The notes beneath the pieces are model-generated. The model was given only the letters and a program-made list of their open reading frames with translations, was not told the DNA's origin and did not search any database. A DNA stretch of 64,000 nucleotides from Campanula takesimana (Eukaryota; Streptophyta; Magnoliopsida; Asterales; Campanulaceae). The position numbers and the translations under genes are program-made. The stretch covers positions 1 to 64,000 of the forward strand of contig JAOWBW010000324.1 in assembly GCA_026119855.1 (NCBI GenBank). The letters are read 5' to 3'. Of this stretch, positions 1 through 12,052 are shown in pieces; the stretch's first letter is position 1, and each line of letters begins with the position of its first letter.

Positions 1-795
1 TAGTCCTTTTATTTAAGATTCGTTCTATTGTGTGTGACCCTCTAGGATTATACTAAGTTGGCAATGGACTCAACATGATCCCATAAGATATGATTAGGTC
101 TAGCAAACCGTCATACCTACCCAAATAGTATAACTAGATACAAGTTCGCATTCCTTTAGAATATGTCACAATCCCTTTGTCCACGATGTCATTGAACACA
201 AGTCATGGTCAAACAGTCAACTTGTTTTTCAATGCTTTCTCGATTCCGAATATGTTGATAATTCAAATGCTATTGATCCAATCAATCCATTTGAGTCCGG
301 CCGAACATTTCATCAACATCATTCCTTCGAGGGGCCCAAGCTTGACATCTCTCCGTGGAGGGACAAATCCATTTAGCTTATTATTCTTCCCAACGGGAAT
401 CCGATTATGCCAATCATACCTTTATAAACTACCGTGTTAAGGTAGCGTTTGAATATGTCAAACACAATGTTCATCAAGTCGAAGACTATAATAACTTCAT
501 GTCTAAGGATTCAAATGACATAACTAATATGAGATATATGTACGACATAGACCATGACATAAATCTCATACAGCGGGTCATGTCCGGTACCTTGTTCCAA
601 ACAAGTACTCATAAATCTAACATGATCATCCATGATCATTTAGCCTTTATGCTAGTGCTTAATAAGTACTAGGGACGGAGATTATTATAAGTAAACATGA
701 ACAACAATAATAATTCAAACATCTCTTTATTGATATGAAATAAATGATAACAATTACAACGTTTATTAAACGTGCCTAGGGCACCACTACCAACA
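1..795 (-). repeat. copia-1 3' LTR, partial
   Basis: This is the distal part of the LTR, matching 7005-7803 with a handful of substitutions and a similar number of one-base indels. It ends at ACCAACA on the plus strand. About 720 bp of the LTR lies left of the window. Confidence 0.93.
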
Positions 796-815
796 ATCCC
801 CACTTTCCCTAGCCC
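796..815 (-). other. copia-1 polypurine tract
   Basis: Read on the minus strand, a purine-rich stretch with core GGGAAAGTGGGG lies immediately before the LTR start TGTTGGT. This is where plus-strand priming occurs in LTR elements. The pol reading frame runs through it without a stop into the LTR. Confidence 0.7.
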
Positions 816-819
816 AATC

Positions 820-1573
820 TCCCATGTATCTAATACCCATGGACCTAACATGACCATCATGTTATCTTGTGGAAGTCCCTTTGTTAGCGGGTCCGCAACA
901 TTGTCATCAGTAGGTACTCTGCATATATTTACGTCTCCCCTATCAATGATCTCTCGAATGATATGAAAACGCCTAAGTATGTGTTTGGATTTTTGATGTG
1001 CTCTTGGTTCTTTGCTTGAGAAATAGCACCATTATTATCGCAATAAAGGTCTATTGGATTAGCAATACTAGGAACCACTTCAAGTTCAGTTATGAACTTC
1101 TTAATCCAAACAGCTTCCTTTGCAGCATCCGATGCAGCAATATACTCAGCTTCTGTTGTAGAATCAGCGGTTGTACTTTGCTTGGAACTCTTCCAGCTTA
1201 CAGCTCCACCATTTAACATAAACACAAAACCCGATTGCGATCGGCTATCATCTTTGTCGGTTTGGAAGCTTGTATCCGTGTAAGCATTTACAACGAGATC
1301 ATCTTCCATTCTTCCATAGACCAAAAACGAGTCTTTAGTTCTTCTCAAGTACTTAAGAATTGCTTTTACAGCTATCCAGTGATTTTCGCCAGGGTCGGAT
1401 TGATATCTACTTGTCATGCTCAAAGCATAAGATACATCCGGCCTAGTACAAATCATGGCATACATGATGGACCCAATTGCCGAAGCATATGGAACATCAT
1501 TTATTTTCTCACGCTCATCATTTGTCTTAGGACATTGAGTCTTGCTTAGAGAAACTCCATGTAACACGGGCAA
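820..1573 (-). pseudogene. copia-1 RNase H and pol C-terminus (frameshifted)
   Basis: The 929-1573 frame carries copia RNase H features: a YTDTSFQTD stretch, the SQSGFVF and AVSWKSSKQ blocks, the STTEAEYIAA block and the DLYCDNNGAI block. Near position 985 the frame shifts. The family-typical end (HIIREIIDRGDV, then VADPLTKGLPQ) continues in another frame across 985-820 towards the polypurine tract. A further shift near 1560 separates this part from the reverse transcriptase frame. Confidence 0.85.
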
Positions 1574-2526
1574 GTGCCTCTCTTAGAATTTTCCATACGG
1601 AATCTTCTAATGACCTTGTCAATGTATGTACTTTGGCTTAACCCAAGTAGCCTTCTTGATCTATCTCTATAGATCTTAATGCCAAGAATATATGCGGCTT
1701 CACCCATATCTTTCATTGCGAAGCACTTTCCTAACCAAGTCTTCACAGACTGAAGTGTAGGAATGTCGTTTCCAATGAGTAATATGTCATCCACGTATAA
1801 AATAAGGAATAGCACTGTGCTCCCACTAATATTCTTGTATACACAAGGCTCATCTTCGTTCTTGATGAAACCAAACTCTTTGACCGATTCATCAAAACGG
1901 AGATTCCAACTCCTAGAATCTTGCTTCAATCCATAGATGGATCTCTGCAATTTGCATACTTTAGAATCTTGTTCAAAACCTTCTGGTTGTGTCATATACA
2001 CATCCTCTTGTAGTTTTCCATTCAGGAAAGCGGTTTTGACGTCCATCTGCCATATTTCATAGTCATGATATGCGGCAATGGCAAGCAAAATTCTTATAGA
2101 CTTGATCATTGCTACGGGTGAAAAGGTCTCATCATAGTCAATACCATGAACTTGCCTATAACCCTTCGCTACAAGCCTAGCTTTGTAAGTATGCACCTTC
2201 CCATCCATGTCAGTCTTCTTCTTGAAGACCCATTTGCATCCTATGGTTTTTACACCTTCGGGCGCATCAATCAAATTCCAAACTTGATTGTCTTGCATGG
2301 ATTGTAATTCGGATTCCATGGCTCCAAGCCACTTGTCCGAATCAGGAGAAGACATCGCCTCTTGGTAGGTTGACGGTTCATCATTCTCAATGATTTCTAC
2401 CTCATTACTATCCGTTACGAGAAATCCATATCTCTCGAGCTCGGATCGTAACCTACTAGATCTGCGAGTTGCTTGTGTATTTTGAACAGGTTCCACAACT
2501 CCTTGTGGTTCTTGTTCTTGTTCCAC
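1546..2526 (-). pseudogene. copia-1 reverse transcriptase domain (RVT_2)
   Basis: The 326-residue frame shows the copia RT pattern: WLGAMESELQSM, then NLIDAPEGVKTIGCKWVFK, GIDYDETFSPVA, QMDVKTAFLNG, and the catalytic YVDDILLIGND motif. It is joined to the upstream integrase part only by a frameshift near 2540 and to the RNase H part by another near 1560. In the active family this is a single polyprotein. Confidence 0.9.
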
Positions 2527-3572
2527 TATTGGTTCAATGATATTTTCTGGTCTTGAATTTCTTCAAGATTTATTTTACTCCCACTGATTTCTTTGGAGAG
2601 AAACTCTTTCTCTAGAAAGACACCAGTTCGGGCAACAAACACTTTGTTGTCCTCGCGGTTGTAAAAGTAATATCCTTTAGTTTCCTTAGGATATCCCACG
2701 AAAATACATTTATCAGATTTGTGTGCTAGTTTGTCAGAGATAAGTCTCTTGACATAAACTTCGCAACCCCAAATCCTCATGAAAGATAAACTAGGTTTCT
2801 TTCCGCTCCACATCTCATATGGAGTCTTTTGAACCGATTTAGTTGGAACACGATTTAGTGTGAAAGCAGCGGTTTCTAGGGCGTAACCCAAAAGGATATT
2901 GGAAGATCAACTTGACTCATCATTGATCGAACCATGTCTAACAAGGTCCGATTCCTCCTCTCGGACACACCATTCCATTGTGGCGTTCCGGGTGGAGTCA
3001 ATTGTGAAAACTATTCCACAATTCTTTAGATGATCATCAAATTCTTGACTCAAGTATTCTCCACCACGATCTGATCGAAGTGCCTTTATACTTTTGCCAA
3101 GTTGTTTTTCTACTTCATTTTGAAATATTCTAAATATCTCAAATGCTTCACTTTTATGTTTCATTAGGTAAACATACCAAAATCTACTATAATCATCAGT
3201 GAAGGTTATGAAGTATTGAAATCCTCCCCTAGCATTACTACTTAATGGTCCGCATACATCGGAATGTATCAACCCCAATAAGTCGCTTGCCCTTTCACCC
3301 AACTTGGTAAAAGGTGTCTTAGTCATTTTTTCAAGAAGACACGACTCGCAAGTATCATATGACTCAAGGTCACATGAACCTAAAAGTCCGTCCCCATGGA
3401 GTTTTGAGATACGCTTCTCATTAATATGACCGAGACGGCAATGCCACAGGTAAGTATGATTTACATCATTAGGTTTAGATTTCTTATTTACATGATAGAC
3501 ATTGTCATTATTTTCATTCTTGACATCCAAGATATAAAGGCCATTAAATGAATTAGCAATACCATAAAGCAC
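2526..3572 (-). pseudogene. copia-1 integrase region (two frame breaks)
   Basis: The 3572-2907 frame contains the GAG-pre-integrase zinc-binding segment (HCRLGHINEKRISKLH, then CESCLLEKMTKTPF) and the integrase core with aspartates in IHSDVCGP and RSDRGGEY. A frameshift near 3000 and another near 2890 separate the catalytic glutamate region from the 2891-2526 frame. That frame carries the C-terminal part (LNRVPTKSVQKTPYEMWSG, FVGYPKETKGYYFYN). An active element would need all three acidic residues in one frame. Confidence 0.87.
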
Positions 3573-3577
3573 ATCAT

Positions 3578-4762
3578 TTAAATAAATAGAAAATTCTTAT
3601 TCTCAATAAGAAACTTAAAACCTTCATTATCCAAACAAGAAATTGAAATAATATTTCTGCTTAAATCCGGAACATAATAACAATTGTTCAAAACAAGAAT
3701 TAATCCGGAAGGTAAAGTGACTTCATAAGTCCCTACGGCTAATGCAGCAACTCTTGCTCCATTCCCCACGCGTAGATCTACTTCACCTTCTTTAAGCAGT
3801 CTCCTATTCTTTAATCCCTGCACATTTAGACAAATGTGAGAACCACATCCGGTATCCAATACCCAAGAATCAGTGGTAGAAAGGAGAATATCTATCATAT
3901 AGATACCTGAAGTCGACGCAGCCTTGCTGCTCTTCTTCTTCTTTTGCTCTTCCAAGAAAGCCTTGCAATTACGTTTCCAATGACAATTTCTTGACAATGG
4001 AAACAGATTGCATCCTTTGTGAATCAGGTTTGCCTCAGAAGCCTTGGCAACCTTTGCCTTGCTTATCTTGGGTTTGACAACTTTTGCCTTACCCTTTCCT
4101 TTGGCACTAGCCTTCTTCCCATCATGAACCAAGAGCACGGGAGAACCTTTCTCCACAATTTTCATCTCTGCAGTTTTGAGCATCCCATGCAACTCAGAGA
4201 GATTCTTATCCATTCCATGCATGTTATAATTCATCACAAACTGATTATAACTTTTAGGCAATGAATTAAGAATGAGATCCGTGGCTAGCTCCAATGGGAT
4301 TGGATAGCCAAGTTTCTCAAGGTGCTCTACATAACCTTTCATTTTAAGAAAGTGAGGACTCACTTGTTGCCCTTCATTCATTTTACTAGTAGTGAATGCA
4401 ACAATGGTCTTGTACCTCTCTTGCCTAGCTTGCTCTTGAAACATGGTTCTCAACTCCACGCCTATCTCATAGGCTTCCAAATGTTCCAAACTTTGTTGGA
4501 GTTTTGAACACATAGCAGCAAGCATGAGACAACTTACATCTCTAGAATCATTACGATGTTTCTTGTAATTATCTCTTTCTATCCTAGGGGCAGTAGGCGG
4601 TGGTTCAGCAGGGAGAGGCCCATCGAGAATGTACAACTTATCTTCTTGCCTAAGAACGATTCTTATGCTACGGATCCAATCCATAAAGTTAGTACCATTC
4701 TCTTCGAGCTTATCCTTCTCAAGGATCGATCGCAACGACATTGATGGAGTGTTATTAGTCAT
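3578..4762 (-). pseudogene. copia-1 Gag and protease
   Basis: This 394-codon frame starts with MTNNTPSMSLRSILEKDKL, a common plant copia Gag start, followed by the UBN2-type Gag domain (residues about 20-200). The nucleocapsid CCHC knuckle is scrambled: around residue 250 the residues before HWKRNC do not give the usual two spaced cysteines. The protease follows with active-site motif WVLDTGCGSHIC near residue 305. The frame stops at 3578 because of a single-base shift just before the GAG-pre-integrase segment. Confidence 0.88.
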
Positions 4763-6271
4763 TATCTACAAATATGCAAAATTTCCAAAATTTAATAAGT
4801 ACCGATTTTCATTAAAGAGATAAATAATGTATTTTAAAAAAATACTCCCACTAAATTATACAACCTTCTTTATACATCCAATGTATAGTATAACTTAAAT
4901 GGTTAAGATCCAACTTTAATTTAATTTTAAGTCCGCTAAGGCGGATTACAAAAAATCAAATTAATTAGGTAGACAACTCTTGTCAATCATATCTCATATG
5001 ACTCTTAGTTCCTTTTATGAGATTCTTTAAGAAATCCAATTTCAAAAAGCATGTTAAACCTCATCTTTGCCTAGGCCCAAAACTGTTTTGACGCCCAATT
5101 AAGTCTAACCATTTTAAACGCATAGTTAATGTGTCCCGCTAGGGCGTGCCCACATTATCTATCTTGCTCATACATAAATAATTTAATGCATCTCGCTAGG
5201 GCGAATCTACATTAGAGTCACTTATGTACTAACAAGTGTTTTAATCATGGCATGGCAATAAAAGACTTAAAACTTTTTTTGAAGGTTCATCACATATAGC
5301 ATATAACACATTTATGAGCACATAATATAAACATGTTACACATCAAGTTTAGCCACTAAATTAATCTCCATTAATTTAAGCATGATATTTATGTGTCATT
5401 AGTTTCTCTATAATTATGAGGATGAGACTATTTCAACTTTGGTTATTATCTCCAAATCAAGACAACAAGAAGCGCGGTCGAACTAAGCCATTAGGCAACC
5501 ACAATCCCGCACTAATTCAAGAAACCAAGAAAGTAGTCCATGTGGCCGAAACTAAGCAATAGATGGTCTCGATGAACGTAGGCCAATTGCATTCACAATT
5601 CCACGTGGATCTCCAATCATTGAATTAAGAACTTTGTTTCTCAATTTTAGCAATTATGAACTCTTCATAATTCTAACTTCGTTTTATCTTTGAAACTTTG
5701 ATTGCGATCAATTTGGGAAACACAATCTCGATGAACGCAGATTAGCCATCCAAAACTTGAACCAATCTAGGAATCATAAGACTAAAACAAATAGGAAAAT
5801 CAAACCCCAAAATCCACACACAAACCAACTACCCAAAACCCATTCCAGATCAACAAGTCTGGACTGGTTCTGTTACTGGTTTTGTCGAATTTATCGAAAA
5901 TTCCATATTCAGATTTTAACCAAAATCAGAACAAATCTTGACCACCGAGCGCCCGCCTGCAAAGGACCAGGCGCCCGCTTGAATGGCCAGAATAGTATAG
6001 AATTTTAAAGTTCAAAAATTTTGTCTCAAAATTATTTTTCCCCGATTATTAAAACTTTGACCCAATCAAAAATCAATAATCGAAATAATTCAGAATCCAC
6101 CATAATTTTTATTGCGATTGAATCGTGCGATTAAAGTTGGAAAAACAATAAACCACATAAAATCACAAAACACATAAACATCATATAATCCAATATTCAT
6201 ATCATGCTTGGTCCATAAACAATTTATATACACACAACATGATCCAAGTATTGAATTAATCAACATGAACG
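4763..6271 (-). other. copia-1 untranslated leader
   Basis: About 1.5 kb between the primer-binding site and gag holds no convincing ORF. It contains AT-rich stretches and two copies of a GC-rich motif (core GCGCCCGCCTG) at 5949-5981, related to the module in this element's LTR. Confidence 0.6.
5949..5981. repeat. GC-rich module in copia-1 leader, 2 copies
   Basis: Two copies of a core like AGGCGCCCGCYTG lie about 20 bp apart in otherwise AT-rich leader DNA. The same core occurs four times in the LTR (6834-6940). Each contains or nearly contains the palindrome GGGCGCCC. Confidence 0.7.
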
Positions 6272-6284
6272 GGCTCTGATACCA
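6272..6284 (-). other. copia-1 primer-binding site
   Basis: On the minus strand the sequence after the 5' LTR reads TGGTATCAGAGCC, the usual plant primer site complementary to the 3' end of initiator methionine tRNA. One base separates it from the LTR end. Confidence 0.9.
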
Positions 6285-6745
6285 CTGTTGGGTTTCCAAG
6301 TAACATGCGCAGCGGAATTTAGCATTTAAATTTTTTAAGAAACCCAAAGCCATGGATCCGTTCATATGATTAAATCAAATACAACATGATGAATAAAGGA
6401 GAAACTAACCCTTGATGGCTATCAAATTTTCTCTTGGTCTTTGGTGGAGAAACTTGAAGACTTGATCACGATCACAAAGCTTGAACACGAACTTTGAAGA
6501 TGATGATTTTCACCCTCTAGCGGTATCCACACTTCGAACGAATATCAAAGGAGCTTCTTTGATCTTGGTTGCTAGACCAAAAATTATGAAACACACTTTC
6601 ACAATACAATAAAGAACTATATGGAATTTATTGTGAATTATTTTGTTCCTCAATCAATGATATTTTAGAACAAAATAAAATCTCTCTCTAAAACTCTTTG
6701 AGACTCACAAAAGCACTTGTTAATATGGTCTGGCCGAATTGGGGT

Positions 6746-6754
6746 TTTTATACA
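6746..6754 (-). promoter_or_regulatory. Candidate TATA box of copia-1 5' LTR
   Basis: The minus strand reads GTATAAAAA followed by a C-rich run, a good plant TATA context. It lies about 1.05 kb into the LTR and 80-190 bp downstream of the GC-rich module. The transcription start is inferred to lie about 30 bp further along the minus strand. Confidence 0.5.
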
Positions 6755-6833
6755 CAATTAAGACCTATTCCAAATAGGAATCTTGTGCAAAAACCATTCC
6801 TAATCAAATTAGGAAATTTCAAACCGGCATACC

Positions 6834-6940
6834 GGGCGCCCGCCTGGTCCCACCCAGGCGCCCGCCTGTTTGGACAGAAGGTCCAATTCCTTTCCGGCTA
6901 GAACAGGCGCCCGCCTGGTGCAACCCAAGCGCCCGCTTGG
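6834..6940. repeat. GC-rich palindromic module in copia-1 LTR, 4 copies
   Basis: Four copies of a core close to GGCGCCCGCCTGG lie in about 107 bp, in an LTR that is otherwise AT-rich. The module sits 863-969 bp from the LTR 5' end. Confidence 0.8.
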
Positions 6941-7803
6941 TTGACCAGGAGGCCCAAAACTTTCCCAGAAATTCCTTGGAAGTCCTCCGACCTTAAATGC
7001 CAATATAGTCCTTTATTTAAGATTCGTTCTATTGTGTGTGACCCTCTAGGATTATACTAAGTTGGCAATGGACTCAAACATGATCCCATAAGATATGATT
7101 AGGTTCTAGCAAACCGTCATACCTACCCAAATAGTATAACTAGATACAAGTTCGCATTCCTTTAGAATATGTCACAATCCCTTTGTCCACGATGTCATTG
7201 AACACAAGTCATGGTCAAACAGTCAACTTGTTTGTTCAATGCTTTCTCGATTCCGAATATGTTGATAATTCAAATGCTATTGATCCAATCAATCCATTTG
7301 AGTCCGGCCGAACATTTCATCAACATCATTCCTTCGAGGGGCCCAAGCTTGACATCTCTCCGTGGAGGGACAAATCCATTTAGCTTATTATTCTTCCCAA
7401 CGGGAATCCGATTATGCCAATCATACCCTTTATAACTACCGTGTTAAGGTAGCGTTCGAATATGTCAAACACAATGTTCATCGAGTGGAAGACTATAATA
7501 ACTTCATGTCTAAGGATTCAAATGACATAACTAATATGAGATATATGTACGACATAGACCATGACATAAATCTCATACAGCGGGTCATGTCCGGTACCTT
7601 GTTCCAAACAAGTACCCATAAATCTAACATGATCATCACATGATCATTTAGCCTTTATGCTAGTGCTTAATAAGTACTAGGGACGGAGATTATTATAAGT
7701 AAACATGAACAACAATAATAATCAAAACATATCTTTATTGATATGAAATAAATGATAACAATTACAACGTTTATTAAACGTGCCTAGGGCACCACTACCA
7801 ACA

Positions 7804-8052
7804 GTATGGTACTATTAATTTAAGGTGTTAACTCAAAGTGAATACACTATAATGGTAATCCATAGAGATATAGCCATTTCAATGAATATTGTGGAAATAG
7901 AAATTTCTTTAGCTTTTTATATTTTAAAAGCTAATTAGGCTCGGGATGGTGATGTTTTGAATTTCTGGGGAATACTACTAAGTATGCGATTTACAAAAGG
8001 AAACACCTTTGCAGTGTAATTAAGGTTATGAATAAGGTGAGCTTGGGATATC
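7804..8052 (+). mobile_element. Element E, internal 3' fragment
   Basis: This stretch is an inverted, diverged copy of 9425-9690, the region just upstream of the polypurine tract in element D. In plus orientation it is therefore the 3' internal part of a plus-strand relative of D. It joins abruptly to a truncated D LTR at 8053. I read it as the left part of element E, whose LTR continues at 14781. Confidence 0.65.
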
Positions 8053-9177
8053 TTGTAGTAATCTAATAGAGCTTCGAAACGATAGTTTACACGCCTAAAA
8101 CGGAGTCCGGATGAGAAAGTTATGGAGGAAACAGTTTTAGAAGAAAAGGGAATAATATACCAGAATTCTAGCTTGGCACGACCGTGCCTAAGAAAGTGGC
8201 ACGACCGTGCCAAACATGACGAAAGGCAAGTGAATATTGGCACGACCGTGCCAAATAAATGGGCACGACCGTGCCAAACATGACGAGAGAAAAGTGAATA
8301 TTGGCACGACCGTGCCAAATAAAGGGGCACGACCGTGCCAGAAGAACAATGCCCAGATTCTTCCTGGGTTTACCAATTTCGAACCAAAACACAACCTTCA
8401 CTAAAGTTATCAAAATCAAATCTTCCCAATACATTTCTAAAGCTCCTAAACAACATCCAACCTAAAGGGAACCTAAATAACACCTTTAATCATCTAAACC
8501 AACACCAAATCCCCACATTCAAGATTTCACCGTTTTTACCCAAAAACTCAAATAAATTCAAAATAAATTCTAAACTCACCAAACTTCAAATATAACACAT
8601 CAAACATCATATAAGCATGATATGAACAATTTAGCATATAATGGGGGAAAGCAACTTACTTGAATTTTCTCAAAGTCGATGGATTTCAAATATTTTTGGC
8701 CTCCTACGATCCTATCGACGATCTAAACAAGATTCAAGTTACGAGAAATGAGAGATTATGAGAGGAAGGAGAAGAAAATGAAGAGAGATGAAGAGAGAAC
8801 TTACCCCTTTTTCTTCTTTGGAGAGAGAGAGAGAAATGGGTTGGGAAATGGGGGAAGATGAGGGAGGTGGAGTGTATGAGGATGGGGGAGGTGAGGGAAG
8901 GAGTAGGGAGGGAGTAGGGAATGATTTAGACGATTACACTTAGGCCCCCTCTACTACACTACTAACACAAATATTACACTCCCTACTAACCATTAAGACC
9001 CAACAATATTACACTAACCCGAATGACTCAAATAAAATGCTAAGCATAATTATGATGAACATAAAATGCACACATAAATATTTAAATAAATAATAATTTA
9101 GATAAATAAATAAGCAAATAAATAAATAATAATTATTTATTACCAATAAAATAGAGCCTAGTTTTCGGGTCGTGACA
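8053..9177 (-). repeat. Element D 3' LTR, truncated
   Basis: This part matches 13650-14780 closely, including six copies of the GGCACGACCGTGCC module, and ends GGTCGTGACA at 9177. The remaining 1.6 kb of the LTR is missing on the left. Confidence 0.9.
8175..8339. repeat. GC-rich palindromic module in D 3' LTR, 6 copies
   Basis: Six copies of GGCACGACCGTGCC, an inverted repeat GGCACG/CGTGCC with a two-base centre, are separated by 6 to about 30 bases of AT-rich spacer. Confidence 0.9.
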
Positions 9178-9195
9178 TTCACTCCTCCTTAAAGA
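9178..9195 (-). other. Element D polypurine tract
   Basis: The minus strand reads AAGGAGGAGTGAA just before the LTR start TGTCACGACC, the expected layout of a plus-strand primer. Confidence 0.75.
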
Positions 9196-10458
9196 AAATT
9201 CGACCCGAATTTTAACGAGACTTACCCGAAAGACCAAATAGCTACGGATACGATAGTTCCGCCATTCCTTGTATTCCTCAATTATCCAATCTAATCCACT
9301 AAAAGGTATCCTTAAATAATGCTTACGATAACACCACCTCTCGAACCGAATCATTCCATCATTATCTTCATTACTAATCGAAATCCGTACTCAATCATCG
9401 AAGGATCCAAATTAATTCCACACATAATTCTCGAGGTATCTCAAGCTTGCCTTATTCATAACCTTAACTACACCGCAAAGGTACTTCCATTTGTAAATCG
9501 CATACTTAGTATTATTCCCCAGAAATTCAAAACATTACCATCTCGAGCTAAATTAGCTTTTTAAAATATGAAGAGCTAAAGAAATTTTCCATCCCCATAA
9601 TATTCACCAAAGGCTATATCTCTAAGGATTCCCATTATAGTGCTCTCGCTCTAGGTAGCACCTTAAACTAGGGGTGTAATATAAACCCAAAATTTTAATA
9701 CAAAATGTTCACTTAAATCCATGACATAGTACCATCACCACATTACATCAATCTTTGAAAGTTTAAAACAATTACGAATACTCAATAGTCCGAAAAATAA
9801 TCCAATTTTTTATCGTCAAGGGATTTCCTCTAATTCCTTTTCTTGAATTAATAATCCGCGCTTATATATCCCAAGGAAGTTTAGCAATCCCTAAATCTCC
9901 AACAGCTGACCCAGTGCCAAATCATGATATTCCTTAATTATGCCCAAGTATTGATACTCCACTTCCTCCACATACCCTTGATCCAAATCGCGAAACGCCA
10001 CCAAGGAGAGATTTAGGACCATAGAACCACTCTCTAACCAAAATTCAAAATGCCTTTAACATAGATCGAGAAATTGTTACTCTTCCAAAATGTACTTATT
10101 AGTCTTTTCTAACTTAACAAGCTTACCACCATCATCGATTATAAATTCCACCATACACTCATTACCCATAACAAATCGTATACCTTTTCATACTAATCCA
10201 TTCCGATGCATTCACGGAGATGTACAAAAAGTGACCAAAATTTTCCTTAAGAGATCCTCATTGAATCCTCAACTCTTATAACCCAACCGATGCCATAAGG
10301 ACATTGATCTAAATATTAGCACTACAACCTTGTACTATAACACTCAATTTAACCCAAGGTTCTCCCCAATACTAGGTACTATTCAGAAATAAAATAGAAA
10401 TATTTAACAAACGATAAATACACCCAATAATTGGTATAGACATCCCATTGTCACCCAC
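9196..10458 (-). other. Element D non-coding interior
   Basis: No protein similarity is visible. The part at 9425-9690 is the region duplicated in inverted form at 7804-8052. The rest looks like decayed or non-coding interior where pol would be in an intact element. Confidence 0.5.
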
Positions 10459-10725
10459 CTAAGTTATATAATCAAATCCCAAATAAGGAAAGGTGAGTAT
10501 AATTCTACCCAAGTGAACGGTCTCAAACAGTTTTAAGAATTTAGGAATGGAGAATATAACAATCCCCCTACAACAATAGACTAAAGCAATAGTAATATCA
10601 AAATCTTGTAATAGCAACATGGCTAATCTAGCAGGTGAGACATAACCATACTTGCACATCATAAGCACATAAGACTTCATCAGATACCCTAAACTCCTCC
10701 ATAGGAGTAGACACCTACTACACAT
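10459..10725 (-). pseudogene. Element D protease remnant
   Basis: The frame keeps blocks shared with the protease-linker part of element A (LPLQDFDVI-like, VTFSIP-like and an FETV-like block), but the active-site aspartate segment is unrecognisable and the frame is short. Confidence 0.6.
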
Positions 10726-10879
10726 AAGTCAAAGACTCAGAAGAAAATAAATGCAACTAAATGCACAGAAACACATAAATGCGATGATCCTAAAATGCAC
10801 ACGCTCGCTCTCACGACGCAAAATAATACCTCCCGAAATTATTCAATTACCTGATGAGTGATGATTGATCACAAATACC

Positions 10880-11932
10880 CTACCCTGAACTTTTAGGTCT
10901 TCCTGAAGCATCTCTCTTCTGACCCTGTGGTATTCCAGTTCCTGTCCCAGATGACTGAACTCTAAACCTCGGACAATCTTTAACGAAGTGCCCCAACTGT
11001 CCACACTTCACACATTTTCCTTGCTTCTTCCAACACTTGTCTTCTGAGTGTCCTTTCCTCTGACAGTAGCTGCAGACTTTCCCATTTCGTGTCCCCTTAT
11101 TAGAACCTTGATTTCCTACTGTTGGTTGCCCTTGAAGTTGCCTTCTGAATCGAGTTTGCACTCCAGAATTACCTCTGTTATCCGAATGTTGCTGTTGTGA
11201 CTTACTCTGCCCTCCTTGCTTACCCGGGTTAACCATCTCAGTCTTCCTTTTGTGTTCCCAAATATCCTGCTCAATCAAGTAGGCTCGATCCACCGCATCC
11301 TGAAAAGGTTGAATTCTTTGGGCTAAAAGTTGAGTCCTAATAGCTGTCTTCAAACCCCTAATCAATCTCATCGCTTTCTGCTCCTCGGTCCGCACAAGGT
11401 ATTCACAACACCTGGCTAATTCTGTGAACTTAGCTGAGTACTGTGCTACTGACATCATGCCTTGCTCCAAGCTGAGGAACTCGATCTCTTTCCGGTTTTG
11501 ATTTACTAGAGAGATAAAATGATCCTTGAATTTCCTCACGAACCACTCCCAAGGATATGGTACAAGAGTCGCATCCCAACTGGTCTTCAGTGCTTTCCAC
11601 CAATGTTCCGCAGCCCCCACGAGCTTATAAGCTGAAAACAGAACCATATCCTCATCAGTGCAACCAAAGATCTCGTAGATTTTCTCCATTGATTCTATCC
11701 ATAGCTCGGCCTTCTTCACATCAGGCTCACCGTCGTACTCACTTGGTTTCAACTTCAAGAACTGCTCCAACCCATATCGCGGAGGTGCTACATGTTTCTC
11801 CCTCGGCCCTTGGTCATGAATTGCTTTCACGGCCGCTTCAAACCTGTCCTGAAAAATTGCACGGTTTTCTTCCCATAGACCATTCTGATTCTGAGTCCCA
11901 CTAGAACTTTCACCCGATCTTCTTCTAGCCAT
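10880..11932 (-). pseudogene. Element D Gag
   Basis: The Gag frame probably starts at MARRRSGESS; an upstream in-frame ATG at 11962 is also possible. It contains the retrotransposon Gag domain (RYGLEQFLKLKPSEYDGEP, then WIESMEKIYEIF, AAEHWWKALK, FLSLEQGMMSVAQYSAKF). Two CCHC zinc knuckles follow (CSYCQRKGHSEDKC and CVKCGQLGHFVKDC). The frame ends at 10880 after a one-base shift, where the element A protein continues into the protease. The Gag itself looks intact, so the copy could supply or have supplied Gag, but no pol follows. Confidence 0.88.
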
Positions 11933-12037
11933 CACAACCAAATACCTGCATAAAATACTCATCGTTACTCACTTCGAACCCATCTACCCTCCTAGGTCAT
12001 TCTAGTCCACCTATACTTATACATAGAGCTAAACCAT

Positions 12038-12050
12038 AGCTCTGATACCA
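12038..12050 (-). other. Element D primer-binding site
   Basis: The minus strand reads TGGTATCAGAGCT two bases after the LTR end, complementary to initiator methionine tRNA. Confidence 0.9.
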
Positions 12051-12052
12051 AC

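Larger units (their letters stand above)
1..7803 (-). mobile_element. Ty1/copia LTR retrotransposon copia-1 (3' LTR cut by window edge)
   Basis: The segments 1-795 and 7005-7803 are near-identical direct repeats and bracket a copia-order gag-protease-integrase-RT-RNase H region read on the minus strand. The right LTR begins TGTTGGG at 6286 and ends ACCAACA at 7803, about 1.52 kb. A methionine-initiator-type primer site lies just inside it and a purine-rich tract just inside the left LTR. The coding region is broken by at least six frameshifts, so the copy cannot be autonomous as read. Lineage within copia is not assigned; the gag start resembles the Tork/Angela side. The left target site duplication lies outside the window. 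Confidence 0.93.
6286..7803 (-). repeat. copia-1 5' LTR
   Basis: The 1,518-bp LTR is bounded by TG and CA and flanked internally by the primer-binding site. Its half at 7005-7803 matches 1-795. It contains a GC-rich module at 6834-6940 and a TATA-like box at 6746-6754. Confidence 0.93.

Noticed and set aside
8175..8339. CRISPR-like look: short palindromic repeats with spacers
   Set aside because: The spacers are themselves repeated, the unit is a 14-bp inverted repeat inside an LTR, the genome is a plant and no cas genes exist.
8168..8434. Overlapping minus-strand ORFs with repeated WHGRA/FGTVVP blocks (also at 13642-14033)
   Set aside because: They are read-throughs of the GGCACGACCGTGCC module in three frames inside an LTR; no protein family fits.
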